Source: Pseudomonas canadensis
GTDB taxonomy: Bacteria > Pseudomonadota > Gammaproteobacteria > Pseudomonadales > Pseudomonadaceae
DNA: 64,000 bases
Direction of reading: 5' to 3'
Assembly: GCF_000503215.1 (NCBI RefSeq)
Contig: NZ_KI628540.1
Location: 191,030 to 255,029, forward strand
A program made the position numbers and the translations under genes. Positions 44,925 through 53,459 of the stretch are shown in pieces. Positions within the stretch are counted from its first letter, which is position 1. Each line of letters begins with the position of its first letter. The notes under the pieces are model-generated. The model had not been told where the DNA came from and made no database searches. It was given only the letters and a program-made list of their open reading frames with translations.

Positions 44925-47333
44925 TTATGGCAGGGCGTAGGCGATCACGTAGTCGCCACGGTCGGTGGACTGGCGTGCGCCGCCGGCGGTGATGACGATG
45001 TATTGCTTGCCGGTTTTCGGCGACACGTAAGTCATCGGGCCACCTTGGCTGCCCACGGGCAGGCGGGCTTTCCAGACTTCATCACCGTTGCCGCTGTTAA
45101 AGGCGCGCAGGTAGAAATCCTGGGTGCCGGCGATGAAGATCAGGCCGCCCTGGGTCGACAAGGTGCCGCCGAGGGTCGGCAGACCGATCTTGATCGGCAG
45201 GTGCATGCGGATCCCCAGCGGACCGGTGTCCTCAACAGTGCCGACCGGCACTTGCCAGGCGACCTTTTGCGTCTTCATGTCGATCGCGGTCAGGGTGCCG
45301 AACGGCGGCGCCTGGCACGGAATGCCGGCCACCGACAGGAAGCGGTTCTTGTTCACGGCATACGGCGTGCCCTTGAGCGGCACGGCGCCCATGCCGGTGT
45401 TCAGCGCTTCGCCACCGGACGCGGCCTGGGCCTTGTTCTGCGACGGCACCATCTGGATCCACAGGCCCAGGCGCATGTCATTGACGAAGATAAAACCGTG
45501 TACTGGGTCGGTGGAAATGCTGCCCCAGTTCATACCGCCCAGGGAGCCTGGGAAACTCAGGGATTTATCGGTTCCCGGCGCGGTGTACAGGCCGTCGTAG
45601 CGCATGCCCTTGAAGTCGATGCGGCACAGCAATTGGTCAAAAGGCGTGGCGCCCCACATGTCCGATTCAGTCAGGGTTTGCGCGCCAATCTGCGGCATGC
45701 CGACTGATTTTGGCTGGGTCCGGGAGTAGGGTTCGTTAGGGATGTTGGCGGCCTTGACTGGGACTTCCTGCACGTCAGTCAGCGGTTTGCCGGTGGCGCG
45801 GTCGAGCACGTAGATCTGCCCGGCCTTGGTGCCGATCACTACCGCAGGCACGGCTTTATCGCTGCCCGGTGGCGTGAAGTCGATCAGGCTTGGCTGCATC
45901 GGCAGGTCGAAGTCCCACAGGTCATTGTGGACGGTCTGGTACACCCACTTTTCGGTACCGGTGGAGGCGTCCAGCGCCAATACCGACGCGCCGTATTTGT
46001 GGTTGAGCTGGGTGCGTTCCACGCCGTAGATGTCGGTGGACGAGCTGCCCATCGGCAAGAACACGGTGTTCATCAGCGGGTCATAGGACATCGGCGCCCA
46101 GCTGTTCGGGGTGCTGCGCACATAGGTGCTGCCGTCGGCCGGGGCTTTTTTGTCTTCCGGGTTGCCCGGGTCGAAAGCCCAGCGCATCTGGCCGGTGATC
46201 ACGTCGAAGCCACGGATCACACCGCCCGGCATGTCGGTTTGCACGTTGTCGGCCACGCGGCCGCCTACCACTACGGTGGTGCCGGCCATCAGCGGTGCCG
46301 AGGACAGTTGGTAGTAGCTGTCCGGCACGTTACCCAGGCCGGCTTTCAAATCCACTTGGCCGTGGGTGCCGAAGTCTTCGCAGAACTTGCCGGTGTCGGC
46401 GTCCACGGCGATCAGGCGCGCATCGATGGTGTTGGTCAGCAGACGGCGCTGGCACTGCGCACCGGCCGGAACGCTGGCGGCCGTGATCGGCGAGCTGTTG
46501 GGCTGGGTCGGCTGGGCAATCGGCGCGGTGGCGTCGAAATACGCCATGCCACGGCAACGCTGCCAGACCGCCGATTTGGCGTTGACCTCGTTCTTCCACA
46601 GCTCTTTGCCGGTGTCGGCGTCCAGGGCGATCAGGTTGTTGTGCGGCGTGCAGATGAACACCTTGTTACCGATCTGCAGGGGCGTCAGTTGGTCTTCGGC
46701 ACCGTTGCCGTCGCTGATGGCTACATCACCGGTGTGATAGGTCCAGGCCACTTTGAGCTTGTTGACCGTGTCACGGTTGATCTGGTCCAGCGCGGCAAAG
46801 CGGCTGCCACCTTCGGTGTTGCCGTAGTGCGCCCAGTCTTTCTGCGCATCCGCTGCAGCCACCGGGGTGATGCCAGGGCCGGCGCCGGTCGGTGCCACGC
46901 TTGGGTGGGCGACGAACATATTGCCTGCCGCGACTGCTACGCCCACCGCCAGTACGGCAGCCACCGCATAGGCGCCCCGTGCAGGCCGGTTGACGAGCAA
47001 CGGGTACACCAGCGCCACCACCATGCCAATGGCCGCAAACATGAATACGCGGGAGAACAATGGCCAGAATACCAGGCCCACATCCGCCACGGCCCAAATG
47101 GCCGTGCCGATCAGGAAGGCTGCGAACAACCACGCACCGGCCGGCTTGCGGCCGGCGATCAACAGCCCGGCGATCGCCATGATTGCGCCGCCGATCAGGA
47201 AGTACCAGGAACCTCCCAGACTGACCAGTTTGACGCCGCCAATGGCGAGCGCGAGGCCGAGCAGGGCGATGATCACGCCCAGGCCCAGCAGTAAGAATCT
47301 AGAGGCGCCAGCGGCGCGCGATGCTCGTTTCAT
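44925..47333 (-). CDS. gcd: Membrane-bound PQQ-dependent glucose dehydrogenase
   Basis: 802 aa. Five N-terminal membrane helices (about 12-145) are followed by the periplasmic eight-bladed PQQ propeller. DWAHYGNTEGGSRFAALDQI opens it, and VYQTVHNDLWDFDLPMQPSL and GGMNWGSISTDP contain the conserved catalytic or PQQ-contact segments. Oxidises glucose, and in many species aldopentoses such as xylose and arabinose, to lactones with electrons going to ubiquinone. It may thus feed the pentonate pathway at the right end of the window. The ribosome site is weak. Confidence 0.95.
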   Translation of the reverse strand: MKRASRAAGASRFLLLGLGVIIALLGLALAIGGVKLVSLGGSWYFLIGGAIMAIAGLLIAGRKPAGAWLFAAFLIGTAIWAVADVGLVFWPLFSRVFMFAAIGMVVALVYPLLVNRPARGAYAVAAVLAVGVAVAAGNMFVAHPSVAPTGAGPGITPVAAADAQKDWAHYGNTEGGSRFAALDQINRDTVNKLKVAWTYHTGDVAISDGNGAEDQLTPLQIGNKVFICTPHNNLIALDADTGKELWKNEVNAKSAVWQRCRGMAYFDATAPIAQPTQPNSSPITAASVPAGAQCQRRLLTNTIDARLIAVDADTGKFCEDFGTHGQVDLKAGLGNVPDSYYQLSSAPLMAGTTVVVGGRVADNVQTDMPGGVIRGFDVITGQMRWAFDPGNPEDKKAPADGSTYVRSTPNSWAPMSYDPLMNTVFLPMGSSSTDIYGVERTQLNHKYGASVLALDASTGTEKWVYQTVHNDLWDFDLPMQPSLIDFTPPGSDKAVPAVVIGTKAGQIYVLDRATGKPLTDVQEVPVKAANIPNEPYSRTQPKSVGMPQIGAQTLTESDMWGATPFDQLLCRIDFKGMRYDGLYTAPGTDKSLSFPGSLGGMNWGSISTDPVHGFIFVNDMRLGLWIQMVPSQNKAQAASGGEALNTGMGAVPLKGTPYAVNKNRFLSVAGIPCQAPPFGTLTAIDMKTQKVAWQVPVGTVEDTGPLGIRMHLPIKIGLPTLGGTLSTQGGLIFIAGTQDFYLRAFNSGNGDEVWKARLPVGSQGGPMTYVSPKTGKQYIVITAGGARQSTDRGDYVIAYALP

Positions 47334-47497
47334 GTCGAAAGGACTCGAATGTGAGAGGGCAAAGACGCGATTTTAGCAAGATAAGTAACTGGTTAGTACA
47401 TTAGAGTCCTGCAATAGACTATTACAGGTGCTGCGATGATGGCGTGTGGCTAAATGTCGCCTAGGGTCTGATGTGATACTTAAAGGCGCACGCAACT

Positions 47498-47528
47498 TGT
47501 AGTGATCGGGCTTGCCCCGCTCACTACA
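47498..47528. repeat. Solitary REP-like hairpin
   Basis: TGTAGTGATCGGGC pairs with GCCCCGCTCACTACA with one mismatch. This divergent member of the GTGGTGAGCGGG REP family lies between the gcd promoter side and the chemoreceptor stop. Confidence 0.6.
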
Positions 47529-47575
47529 GCAAGTCCGCTCGCGATAAATTGTGGCTCTGCGCACTCGCTGGCCTG

Positions 47576-49519
47576 TTAAAACTTGAACCGCCCCACCAAC
47601 CCCTTGAGCTGAGCCGAAATATCCGTCAAACGACCTGACCCGGTCTGCGCCGAGTGGGCAAAGCCTTCGACCAGTTGCGCGTCGGCATGGATTTGCGCGA
47701 TGTGGCGGTTGATCTCCTCGGCCACTTGGTGCTGTTCCTCGGCGGCGGTGGCGATCTGGGTATTCTGGTCGCGGATCGAGTCCACCGAGCCGCGGATCTT
47801 GTCGAAGCTGTCGCGGGCCTGCTGGATACGTTCCACGCTGGTGTGGGACACCAGGAGACTGCCTTGCATCTGCTGCGTCACTTCCTGGGTGCGACGAGCG
47901 AGGTTGCCGAGCAGGCTGTCGATCTCGCCGGTGGAGTCTGCGGTACGGCGGGCGAGGGCGCGGACTTCGTCGGCGACCACGGCGAAACCTCGGCCTTGGT
48001 CCCCAGCGCGCGCCGCCTCGATCGCCGCGTTCAGCGCCAGCAGGTTGGTCTGTTCGGCAATCGAACGGATGGTGTCGAGGATGGTGTTGATGTTTTTGCT
48101 GTCCTGCTCCAGCAACTGCATGGTCTGGGTCGACTTCTGCAGGTCTTCGCTGAGCTTGAGCACGCTGCCGGTGGCTTCACCGATGTGGTGCTGGCCGTCG
48201 TGCACGTCGCGGTAGCCTTCGTCGGCACTGGTGGCGGCGGCGCTGCAAGAACGGGCGACTTCGTTGGCGGTGGCCACCATTTCGTTGAACGCGGTGCTTA
48301 CCAGCTCCACGGCTTCGCGTTGTCGGCCGGCGGCCTGGTTCATGTTGTTGGCGACTTGGCTGGTGTCGGCGGCGGCGGTCTGCAGGTCCGACGAGGCGTT
48401 GCCGATACGCTGCACCAACTGGGCGATCATGCTCAGGAACTGGTTGAACCAGCCGGCCAGGCTGGCGGTTTCGTCCTTGCCTTGTACCTTGAGCTGACGG
48501 GTCAGGTCGCCTTCACCTTCGGCGATCTCTTGCAGGCCGTCGGCCACGCCGCGAATCGGCCGTACGATGACGCTGGCAAAGCTGGCGCCGACCACCGCGA
48601 ACACCAACGCCAATACGGCGGCAATGGCCGCGATCAACCAGGTCAGACGGGTGGCGCCGGCCATGACTTCGTCACGCTTGATCAGGCCGATAAAACGCCA
48701 GCCCAGGTCTTTGGAGCTGACCATATTGGCCATGTAGGCCACGCCATCGATCTCGATCCGGGTCACGCCGTCGCCGCGCTTGGCCAGTTCGGCGTAGTTC
48801 GGGCCCAGGTCGGCCAGGGGTTTGAAGTTGTGCTTGGCATCGCTGGGGTCAACCAGCACGTTGCCGTTGGCTTCCACTAGCATCAGGTAGCCGCTGTCAC
48901 CGAGCTTGATGTTGCGCACCAGTTCGGTGAGCTGCTTGAGCGACACGTCCAGGCCGACCACGCCGAGGATATTCCCGGTGGCGTCGGCGACGGTGTGTAC
49001 GGTGCCGATCAGCGTCACATCGTCCGGCGCCCAATAGTAGGCGCCGGTGCGCACGGTCTTGCCCGGCGCGGCGATGGCTGCTTGGTACCAGGGGCGTACG
49101 CGTGGGTCGTAATTGTTGAGTTTGGTGTCGTCGGGCCAACTGGCGTAGCCGCCGTCTTTCAAGCCCAGGGACAGGTAGGCGGTGCTCGGATGGCTCTTGG
49201 CGAACTGGTCGAAAATTTCCAGCAGTTCTTTATTGGTGGGGGTGAGGGGGATTTGGGCTGCGTCGGCCCCGGCGTAGCTCTTGAGGTCTTTGGCCGCGAC
49301 AACGCGCGGGTCCTTGGCCACATAGTCGACGTTTTGGCTGATGCCGTCGAAGAACTGCTTCATGCCATTGTCGATCTGGCGGATCTCACGGCCGCTGCTG
49401 TCGAGGAAATTGGCCTGGGCCCCCTCGCGCAGATTCAGCACAACCAGTACCGCGACCAAAATAACCGGGACGCACGCGATGGCGGCAAACGCCCAGGTCA
49501 GCTTTTGCTTGATATTCAT
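47576..49519 (-). CDS. Methyl-accepting chemotaxis protein with dCache_1 amino-acid-type sensor
   Basis: 647 aa. TM1 about 8-29, periplasmic dCache about 35-280, TM2 about 288-310, HAMP about 312-365, and the signalling hairpin EQTNLLALNAAIEAARAG. The sensor contains YDPRVRPWY followed by a Tyr 16 residues on and an Asp (GLD) about 45 residues on. This fits the RxWY...Y...D signature of amino-acid-binding dCache receptors such as PctA. It is therefore a candidate amino acid chemoreceptor. Monocistronic. Confidence 0.93.
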   Translation of the reverse strand: MNIKQKLTWAFAAIACVPVILVAVLVVLNLREGAQANFLDSSGREIRQIDNGMKQFFDGISQNVDYVAKDPRVVAAKDLKSYAGADAAQIPLTPTNKELLEIFDQFAKSHPSTAYLSLGLKDGGYASWPDDTKLNNYDPRVRPWYQAAIAAPGKTVRTGAYYWAPDDVTLIGTVHTVADATGNILGVVGLDVSLKQLTELVRNIKLGDSGYLMLVEANGNVLVDPSDAKHNFKPLADLGPNYAELAKRGDGVTRIEIDGVAYMANMVSSKDLGWRFIGLIKRDEVMAGATRLTWLIAAIAAVLALVFAVVGASFASVIVRPIRGVADGLQEIAEGEGDLTRQLKVQGKDETASLAGWFNQFLSMIAQLVQRIGNASSDLQTAAADTSQVANNMNQAAGRQREAVELVSTAFNEMVATANEVARSCSAAATSADEGYRDVHDGQHHIGEATGSVLKLSEDLQKSTQTMQLLEQDSKNINTILDTIRSIAEQTNLLALNAAIEAARAGDQGRGFAVVADEVRALARRTADSTGEIDSLLGNLARRTQEVTQQMQGSLLVSHTSVERIQQARDSFDKIRGSVDSIRDQNTQIATAAEEQHQVAEEINRHIAQIHADAQLVEGFAHSAQTGSGRLTDISAQLKGLVGRFKF

Positions 49520-49665
49520 GACTTCACCCGCGGGTATTTATAATTTTTGGCAAGGGGAAAACAGTGGCGTCGAGCGTCGCATGTGTTGTTTTGAGGTGGG
49601 TGTGGCCCATGCGTACTCCCTGTGTATCGACTGCGGGAGCACGCACTTGAGGGCCAAAGGAGGGT

Positions 49666-50556
49666 TTAACCGATACGCTCGCCACCCAGCGCATCACGCT
49701 GCATCGACTGCAGGTTTTTCTCGATGGTTTCGCAGATGGTTTCCATCTGGATCTGGTGTTCGCTGGAGTTGAACGGGCTTTGCAAATCGGTGCCAATGCG
49801 CTCGATGGCCAGCAGCATGAAACCCACCACCGTCGAGGCCAGCGGGGTGAACCAGCCCAAGGACTCCACCAGGCCCACCGGCACGATCAGGCAAAACAGC
49901 GAGATAAACAGGCGCGGGAAATACACGTAGGGGTAGGGCAGTGGGGTGTTGGCGATCCTCTCCATGCCGCCCTGGGCGTTGGACAAGTCAACCAGGGTCG
50001 ACTCCAGCCGCGCCAGGCGGATGCTGTCGAGGTGGCCGGCCTTGTATTCCTTGGCCAACAGCGCGGCAGAGCCGGTGAGGATGTCGTTGGCGAAGTTGTT
50101 GGTCGCGCCATTGCGCGCGAACTCTTCGCTGGGAATGAAGGCGCGGACTTCTTCAGGGCATGGCTGGCCCTTGAGGTGGGCGGCCAGGCAGTTCACGTAT
50201 GCCACATGGCGGCGCAACAGGGTGGCCTTGACCGGGTTGACTTCGCCATCAGGGTCGTCCAGCAGCGTCAATACCTGACGGGCAAAACTGCGCGAGTTAT
50301 TAACCATCGCGCCCCACAGCGTGCGTGCTTCCCACCACCGATTGTAGGCGCTGCTGTTACGGAAACTGATCAGCACCACCAGCGCCGAACCCAGCAGGGT
50401 CAGGGGCATCAGCGGTAAATTGATCTTGGCGGTGAGAAACAGCATGAAGTCCACGGTGACGGCGACGTCCCACAGCAACAGCCAGAACAGCGCCCAGCCC
50501 ACGTAGCCCATGGTCTTGATGATCAGGCGGTACTTTTTGAGGATGGCAGCTTTCAA
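49666..50556 (-). CDS. Bestrophin-family (UPF0187/YneE) anion channel-like membrane protein
   Basis: 296 aa. Begins with TTG 50556 (GAGG 8 nt upstream), reading MKAAILKKYRLIIKTMGYVG. Family hallmark ISFRNSSAYNRWWEARTLWG (about 65-84), four membrane segments (about 17-37, 45-63, 213-233, 240-255), and a C-terminal cytoplasmic helix region FNSSEHQIQMETICETIEKN. Bacterial bestrophins form pentameric channels, reported to conduct cations. The physiological role in Pseudomonas is not known. Confidence 0.88.
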   Translation of the reverse strand: MKAAILKKYRLIIKTMGYVGWALFWLLLWDVAVTVDFMLFLTAKINLPLMPLTLLGSALVVLISFRNSSAYNRWWEARTLWGAMVNNSRSFARQVLTLLDDPDGEVNPVKATLLRRHVAYVNCLAAHLKGQPCPEEVRAFIPSEEFARNGATNNFANDILTGSAALLAKEYKAGHLDSIRLARLESTLVDLSNAQGGMERIANTPLPYPYVYFPRLFISLFCLIVPVGLVESLGWFTPLASTVVGFMLLAIERIGTDLQSPFNSSEHQIQMETICETIEKNLQSMQRDALGGERIG

Positions 50557-50926
50557 ACGAAGACCTCGCGGCGAGCGGTAAGCAACAGTGCCTTAGCTCG
50601 GACGCCGTCTGGTGGGTAAGGTTCGCCCCGCAGACTGAAACGTTTAAGTCAACTTGGCTGGATTTGGCTTAAACCGCCTGGCTTTCGAGTGCGCTTTCGA
50701 TATGTAAGTAAATGTCACAAGAGTTTTGCTGGTCGCCCAGTTGCTACGGGCCATTGGAACAATTTTGGTAGCGATGGGGTCCCTTACTCTAATCACGATA
50801 GATTGCACTTCGAGGCAAAACGCCATTAGTGGCTTTTATTCTGACGTGAGTTGTTGTGAGACCTGGTTGCATAAAGAGTGCAATTGATATCAATGAATTC
50901 AGGTTGTTTGATCAGGGCTCTTTCTC
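50557..50926. other. 370-bp gene-free region between bestrophin and the wHTH operon
   Basis: AT content rises towards the right. The only structure I can support is TTGCA-taaagag-TGCAA (50867-50883), 43 bp before the next gene, a possible operator. A 60-codon frame on the minus strand (50644-50826) has no RBS or recognisable features and is not called. Confidence 0.4.
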
Positions 50927-51790
50927 ATGTGTGGTCGTTCGTTGAAGTTGGCGCTGGAGCATTCGGCACGCGTAGCCGAATGCCATGTGGAATTTGAGGC
51001 GTGCATTCGCACGCATTACACACTGCTGCTGAAGCCCTATTCGAAAAGACCGTTTTTCTACAAGACGGCGTTGAAGTTCAATCGTTTGATGGTGTCTTTT
51101 GCACTATTAAGTGCCTATTTTTCCAGGCCGGAGCCGTTACTTTCCGAAGTGAAAGCATTGTGTGTGGCGCGCGGGTTTTGCTCGAGGAACGGCCTGGAGT
51201 CGATTTTCCTGCTGTTCAGGGCCTTGGGGTTCATGAAAGTGGCGGGACACCCGGAGGATAGCCGTTTCCGCGTTTTCAGCCCGTCGTCCCAGGCGTGCCA
51301 GGAAGTGCGGGCGATGCTCACTTCCGTCGTTCAGCCGCTGGGCACGCTCTATCCGGAAAATACGATGATTCGGCATTTGGATGGGGTGGATGACCGTGAT
51401 TTTCTGGCCGTTTATTTCAAAGGTTTTACGAAGATCCTTGAGGGTAACTCGACCCTGGATCAGTTGTTGCCGGATTGTTATTGGTTGGTCAATCGAGATG
51501 CCGGTCACTTGTTGATGTTGGCTATCTATAACGACGCGTGTGCGCTGGATAACACCGGCGCGAGTTTCCGGTCTTCTTCCTATCTTTCACTTGCCGAGAA
51601 ATTATCGGTCTCCAAGACGCATGTAATTCGCCTGGTTCGGGAGGGGGTCGACAGGGGATATTTCAAAATTCATTCCAAGACACAACTGGAAGTGCTGCCG
51701 CCGTTTGTCGTGTTGGTTAGACGCTTCATGGCCTATTCATTTGCGATCAGCCTGCACAGTCTCCAATCGGGTCATACCGACAGTCATTAG
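50927..51790 (+). CDS. Uncharacterised protein with two winged-helix-like segments, probable DNA-binding regulator
   Basis: 287 aa. I do not recognise the family. Two stretches have winged-helix character. An N-terminal one at about 50-115 runs LMVSFALLSAYFSRPEPLLS and then SEVKALCVARGFCSRNGLES. The C-terminal one at about 215-255 (LSLAEKLSVSKTHVIRLVRE) is a convincing helix-turn-helix with a wing GYFKIHSKTQLEVL. The middle part (LAVYFKGFTKILEG) looks helical. Several Cys and a basic N-terminus. It is followed after 26 bp by a diguanylate cyclase gene and probably heads that operon. Confidence 0.7.
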   Translation: MCGRSLKLALEHSARVAECHVEFEACIRTHYTLLLKPYSKRPFFYKTALKFNRLMVSFALLSAYFSRPEPLLSEVKALCVARGFCSRNGLESIFLLFRALGFMKVAGHPEDSRFRVFSPSSQACQEVRAMLTSVVQPLGTLYPENTMIRHLDGVDDRDFLAVYFKGFTKILEGNSTLDQLLPDCYWLVNRDAGHLLMLAIYNDACALDNTGASFRSSSYLSLAEKLSVSKTHVIRLVREGVDRGYFKIHSKTQLEVLPPFVVLVRRFMAYSFAISLHSLQSGHTDSH

Positions 51791-51816
51791 GCAACTCATG
51801 TACAGGGAATGAACGA

Positions 51817-52857
51817 ATGCCGGCTAATTTGAAGCTTAGGCCACGGATGCAAAGGCTATTGTCACCGGCGATCTTGCAGGCTGAAATCATCGGGATTATC
51901 GCTTGGTTGGGCGTGTTGCTGATTGATCCGTTGATGAAGTTTGGGCTGGACAAGCTGATGGTCACGCTGGGCCTGCTGGTGGTCTGCCAGCTTCACCGCA
52001 CGGTGACCCACTTCTACCTGTGGCGACTGCTTGGCGTGGCCTACATGGTGTTGCTGGCTGTTGGATTCGCCTATGTGTTGCACACCAACTTCGAACTGCA
52101 GGTATTTGCCTTGCCGCTGGCGTTGACGCTGGTGCTCAGCAGCGCAGTACTCTTTATCACGCCCCAGGATTTCCTGATATGTGCAGCGTTGGTCTGGTGG
52201 GTGATGTGGCCAAATATCCAGATAGGTATTTACGCTGACGTCGAGGTTTACCTGTTCATATTTTGCCTGTCATCAGTGCCTATTGGCTTCATCCTGAATT
52301 TCTCTTACTTGAAGAACTTGCGCTCCGTGCTGCTGGTTGAAAGTGAGTTCCGCGAACTGGCACACACTGACCACCTGACGTCCCTATTGAACCGGCGCGC
52401 CTTTATGGAAAGTTTCGCCAAACTGATTGCAGCCGGTCATACCGGCTATTTCATGATGTTGGATATCGACAGTTTCAAGTTGAAGAATGACCAGTTCGGG
52501 CATGACGTTGGCGACAGTATTCTCTGTGCGATGGCCGCGTGCCTTAAATCCACCCGAGGCAGCCACAGTTTCGGCAGGATCGGCGGCGAGGAGTTCGGCG
52601 TATTACTGGTCTGTGATGACCCCCACACGGCGACCGATTATGCGCTACGCCTGCTGCATGCCATTCGCTGCAGTGTCGCGCCGCCCCATGACTACACCTG
52701 CAGTGCGGGCATGACGCGCTTTACGGCGGGTGCCGAGCTGTCTGCGGTACTCAAATGCGCCGATCGCAATCTCTATGAATCCAAGCGCAACGGCAAGGAT
52801 TGCGTGCATCTGGATGGCAAACCTGTGCGGCCGCGCTTGCCTGCGGCGGTTGAATAA
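51817..52857 (+). CDS. Membrane diguanylate cyclase (GGDEF domain)
   Basis: 346 aa. Six or so membrane helices fill residues 20-165 without a recognisable sensor domain. The GGDEF domain runs about 180-335, with the active loop GGEEF at 256-260, LDIDSFKLKNDQFGHDVGD upstream and the entry motif DHLTSLLNRRAF. The inhibitory I-site position, five residues before GGEEF, reads RGSH instead of RxxD, so classic product inhibition is probably lost. Makes c-di-GMP from two GTP. Confidence 0.9.
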   Translation: MPANLKLRPRMQRLLSPAILQAEIIGIIAWLGVLLIDPLMKFGLDKLMVTLGLLVVCQLHRTVTHFYLWRLLGVAYMVLLAVGFAYVLHTNFELQVFALPLALTLVLSSAVLFITPQDFLICAALVWWVMWPNIQIGIYADVEVYLFIFCLSSVPIGFILNFSYLKNLRSVLLVESEFRELAHTDHLTSLLNRRAFMESFAKLIAAGHTGYFMMLDIDSFKLKNDQFGHDVGDSILCAMAACLKSTRGSHSFGRIGGEEFGVLLVCDDPHTATDYALRLLHAIRCSVAPPHDYTCSAGMTRFTAGAELSAVLKCADRNLYESKRNGKDCVHLDGKPVRPRLPAAVE

Positions 52858-52867
52858 GCGAGGACGT

Positions 52868-53062
52868 ATGAAGATCGAATTGGAAGACGTGGACTCACCC
52901 GAAGGTTGTCTGCTACGGCTGGGTGACTTGAGCATGATGTTCAACACGCGTCTGGAGGCGCAGCGGTTTGTCGACCAACTGCAAGGGCGTATTGGTGCAA
53001 TCAAATTGGGTGGTATGCCGAGCCGGCACGTCGAGCAAGGCGAAGGCGATCCGCTAGCCTGA
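52868..53062 (+). CDS. Small conserved-looking protein, 64 aa, unknown
   Basis: 64 aa, GAGGA five bases before ATG 52868, 10 bp after the cyclase stop, so clearly part of the same transcript. The sequence begins MKIELEDVDSPEGCLLRLGD with acidic and hydrophobic alternation, then MMFNTRLEAQRFVDQLQGRI, a likely beta-alpha-type mini-fold. No family recognised. It could modulate the cyclase or be an independent housekeeping peptide. Confidence 0.65.
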   Translation: MKIELEDVDSPEGCLLRLGDLSMMFNTRLEAQRFVDQLQGRIGAIKLGGMPSRHVEQGEGDPLA

Positions 53063-53069
53063 TTTTGGT

Positions 53070-53381
53070 TCAGTGCTGGGCGAGGATGCACCCGAGTAAA
53101 CCGGGAAAGCGTTCCTCAAGCAATTCGCCGCGCAATGAATTCATATGCGTGGTGCCCACACTGCGGGTCTGCACCAACCCGGCATCGCGCAACACGCGAA
53201 AATGATGGGACATGCTCGACTTCGGCCGGCCGCCGTCCAACTCACCGCAGGTGGCTTCGGGCACGCCTGCCAGGCAACGCACGATTTCCAGGCGCACCGG
53301 ATCACTCAGGGCGTACAGCAGGCGCTCGAGAGTCAGGTCTTGAAGAGGGGGGTGTTTGAAGGCTCGCATGAAATGAATCAT
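53070..53381 (-). CDS. ArsR-family transcriptional repressor
   Basis: 103 aa. Winged helix with LLYALSDPVRLEIVRCLAGV and the recognition helix KSSMSHHFRVLRDAGLV, then VGTTHMNSLRGELLEERFPG. No metal-binding Cys pair of the ArsR/SmtB metal sensors (only C36 and C46 near the HTH, and one at the end). It probably senses a reactive or organic compound. Divergent from xenA with a perfect 24-bp palindrome between. An internal ATG at 53369 is an alternative start. Confidence 0.88.
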   Translation of the reverse strand: MIHFMRAFKHPPLQDLTLERLLYALSDPVRLEIVRCLAGVPEATCGELDGGRPKSSMSHHFRVLRDAGLVQTRSVGTTHMNSLRGELLEERFPGLLGCILAQH

Positions 53382-53405
53382 AACAGGGGGCTATCGTTGA
53401 ATACC

Positions 53406-53429
53406 ATAGTTCGATTACCATCGAACTAT
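53406..53429. promoter_or_regulatory. Perfect 24-bp palindromic operator of the arsR-xenA intergenic region
   Basis: ATAGTTCGAT (53406-53415), tacc, ATCGAACTAT (53420-53429). Arms are perfect over 10 bp, a typical length for an ArsR dimer site. It is 25 bp from the repressor ATG and 30 bp from xenA, so one bound dimer could silence both promoters. Confidence 0.8.
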
Positions 53430-53459
53430 CGAATCAACCACCCACTGGCTGGAGTCAAC

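Noticed and set aside
50644..50826. 60-codon minus-strand frame in the bestrophin-wHTH gap
   Set aside because: No ribosome site, no hydrophobic or domain pattern, only chance length.
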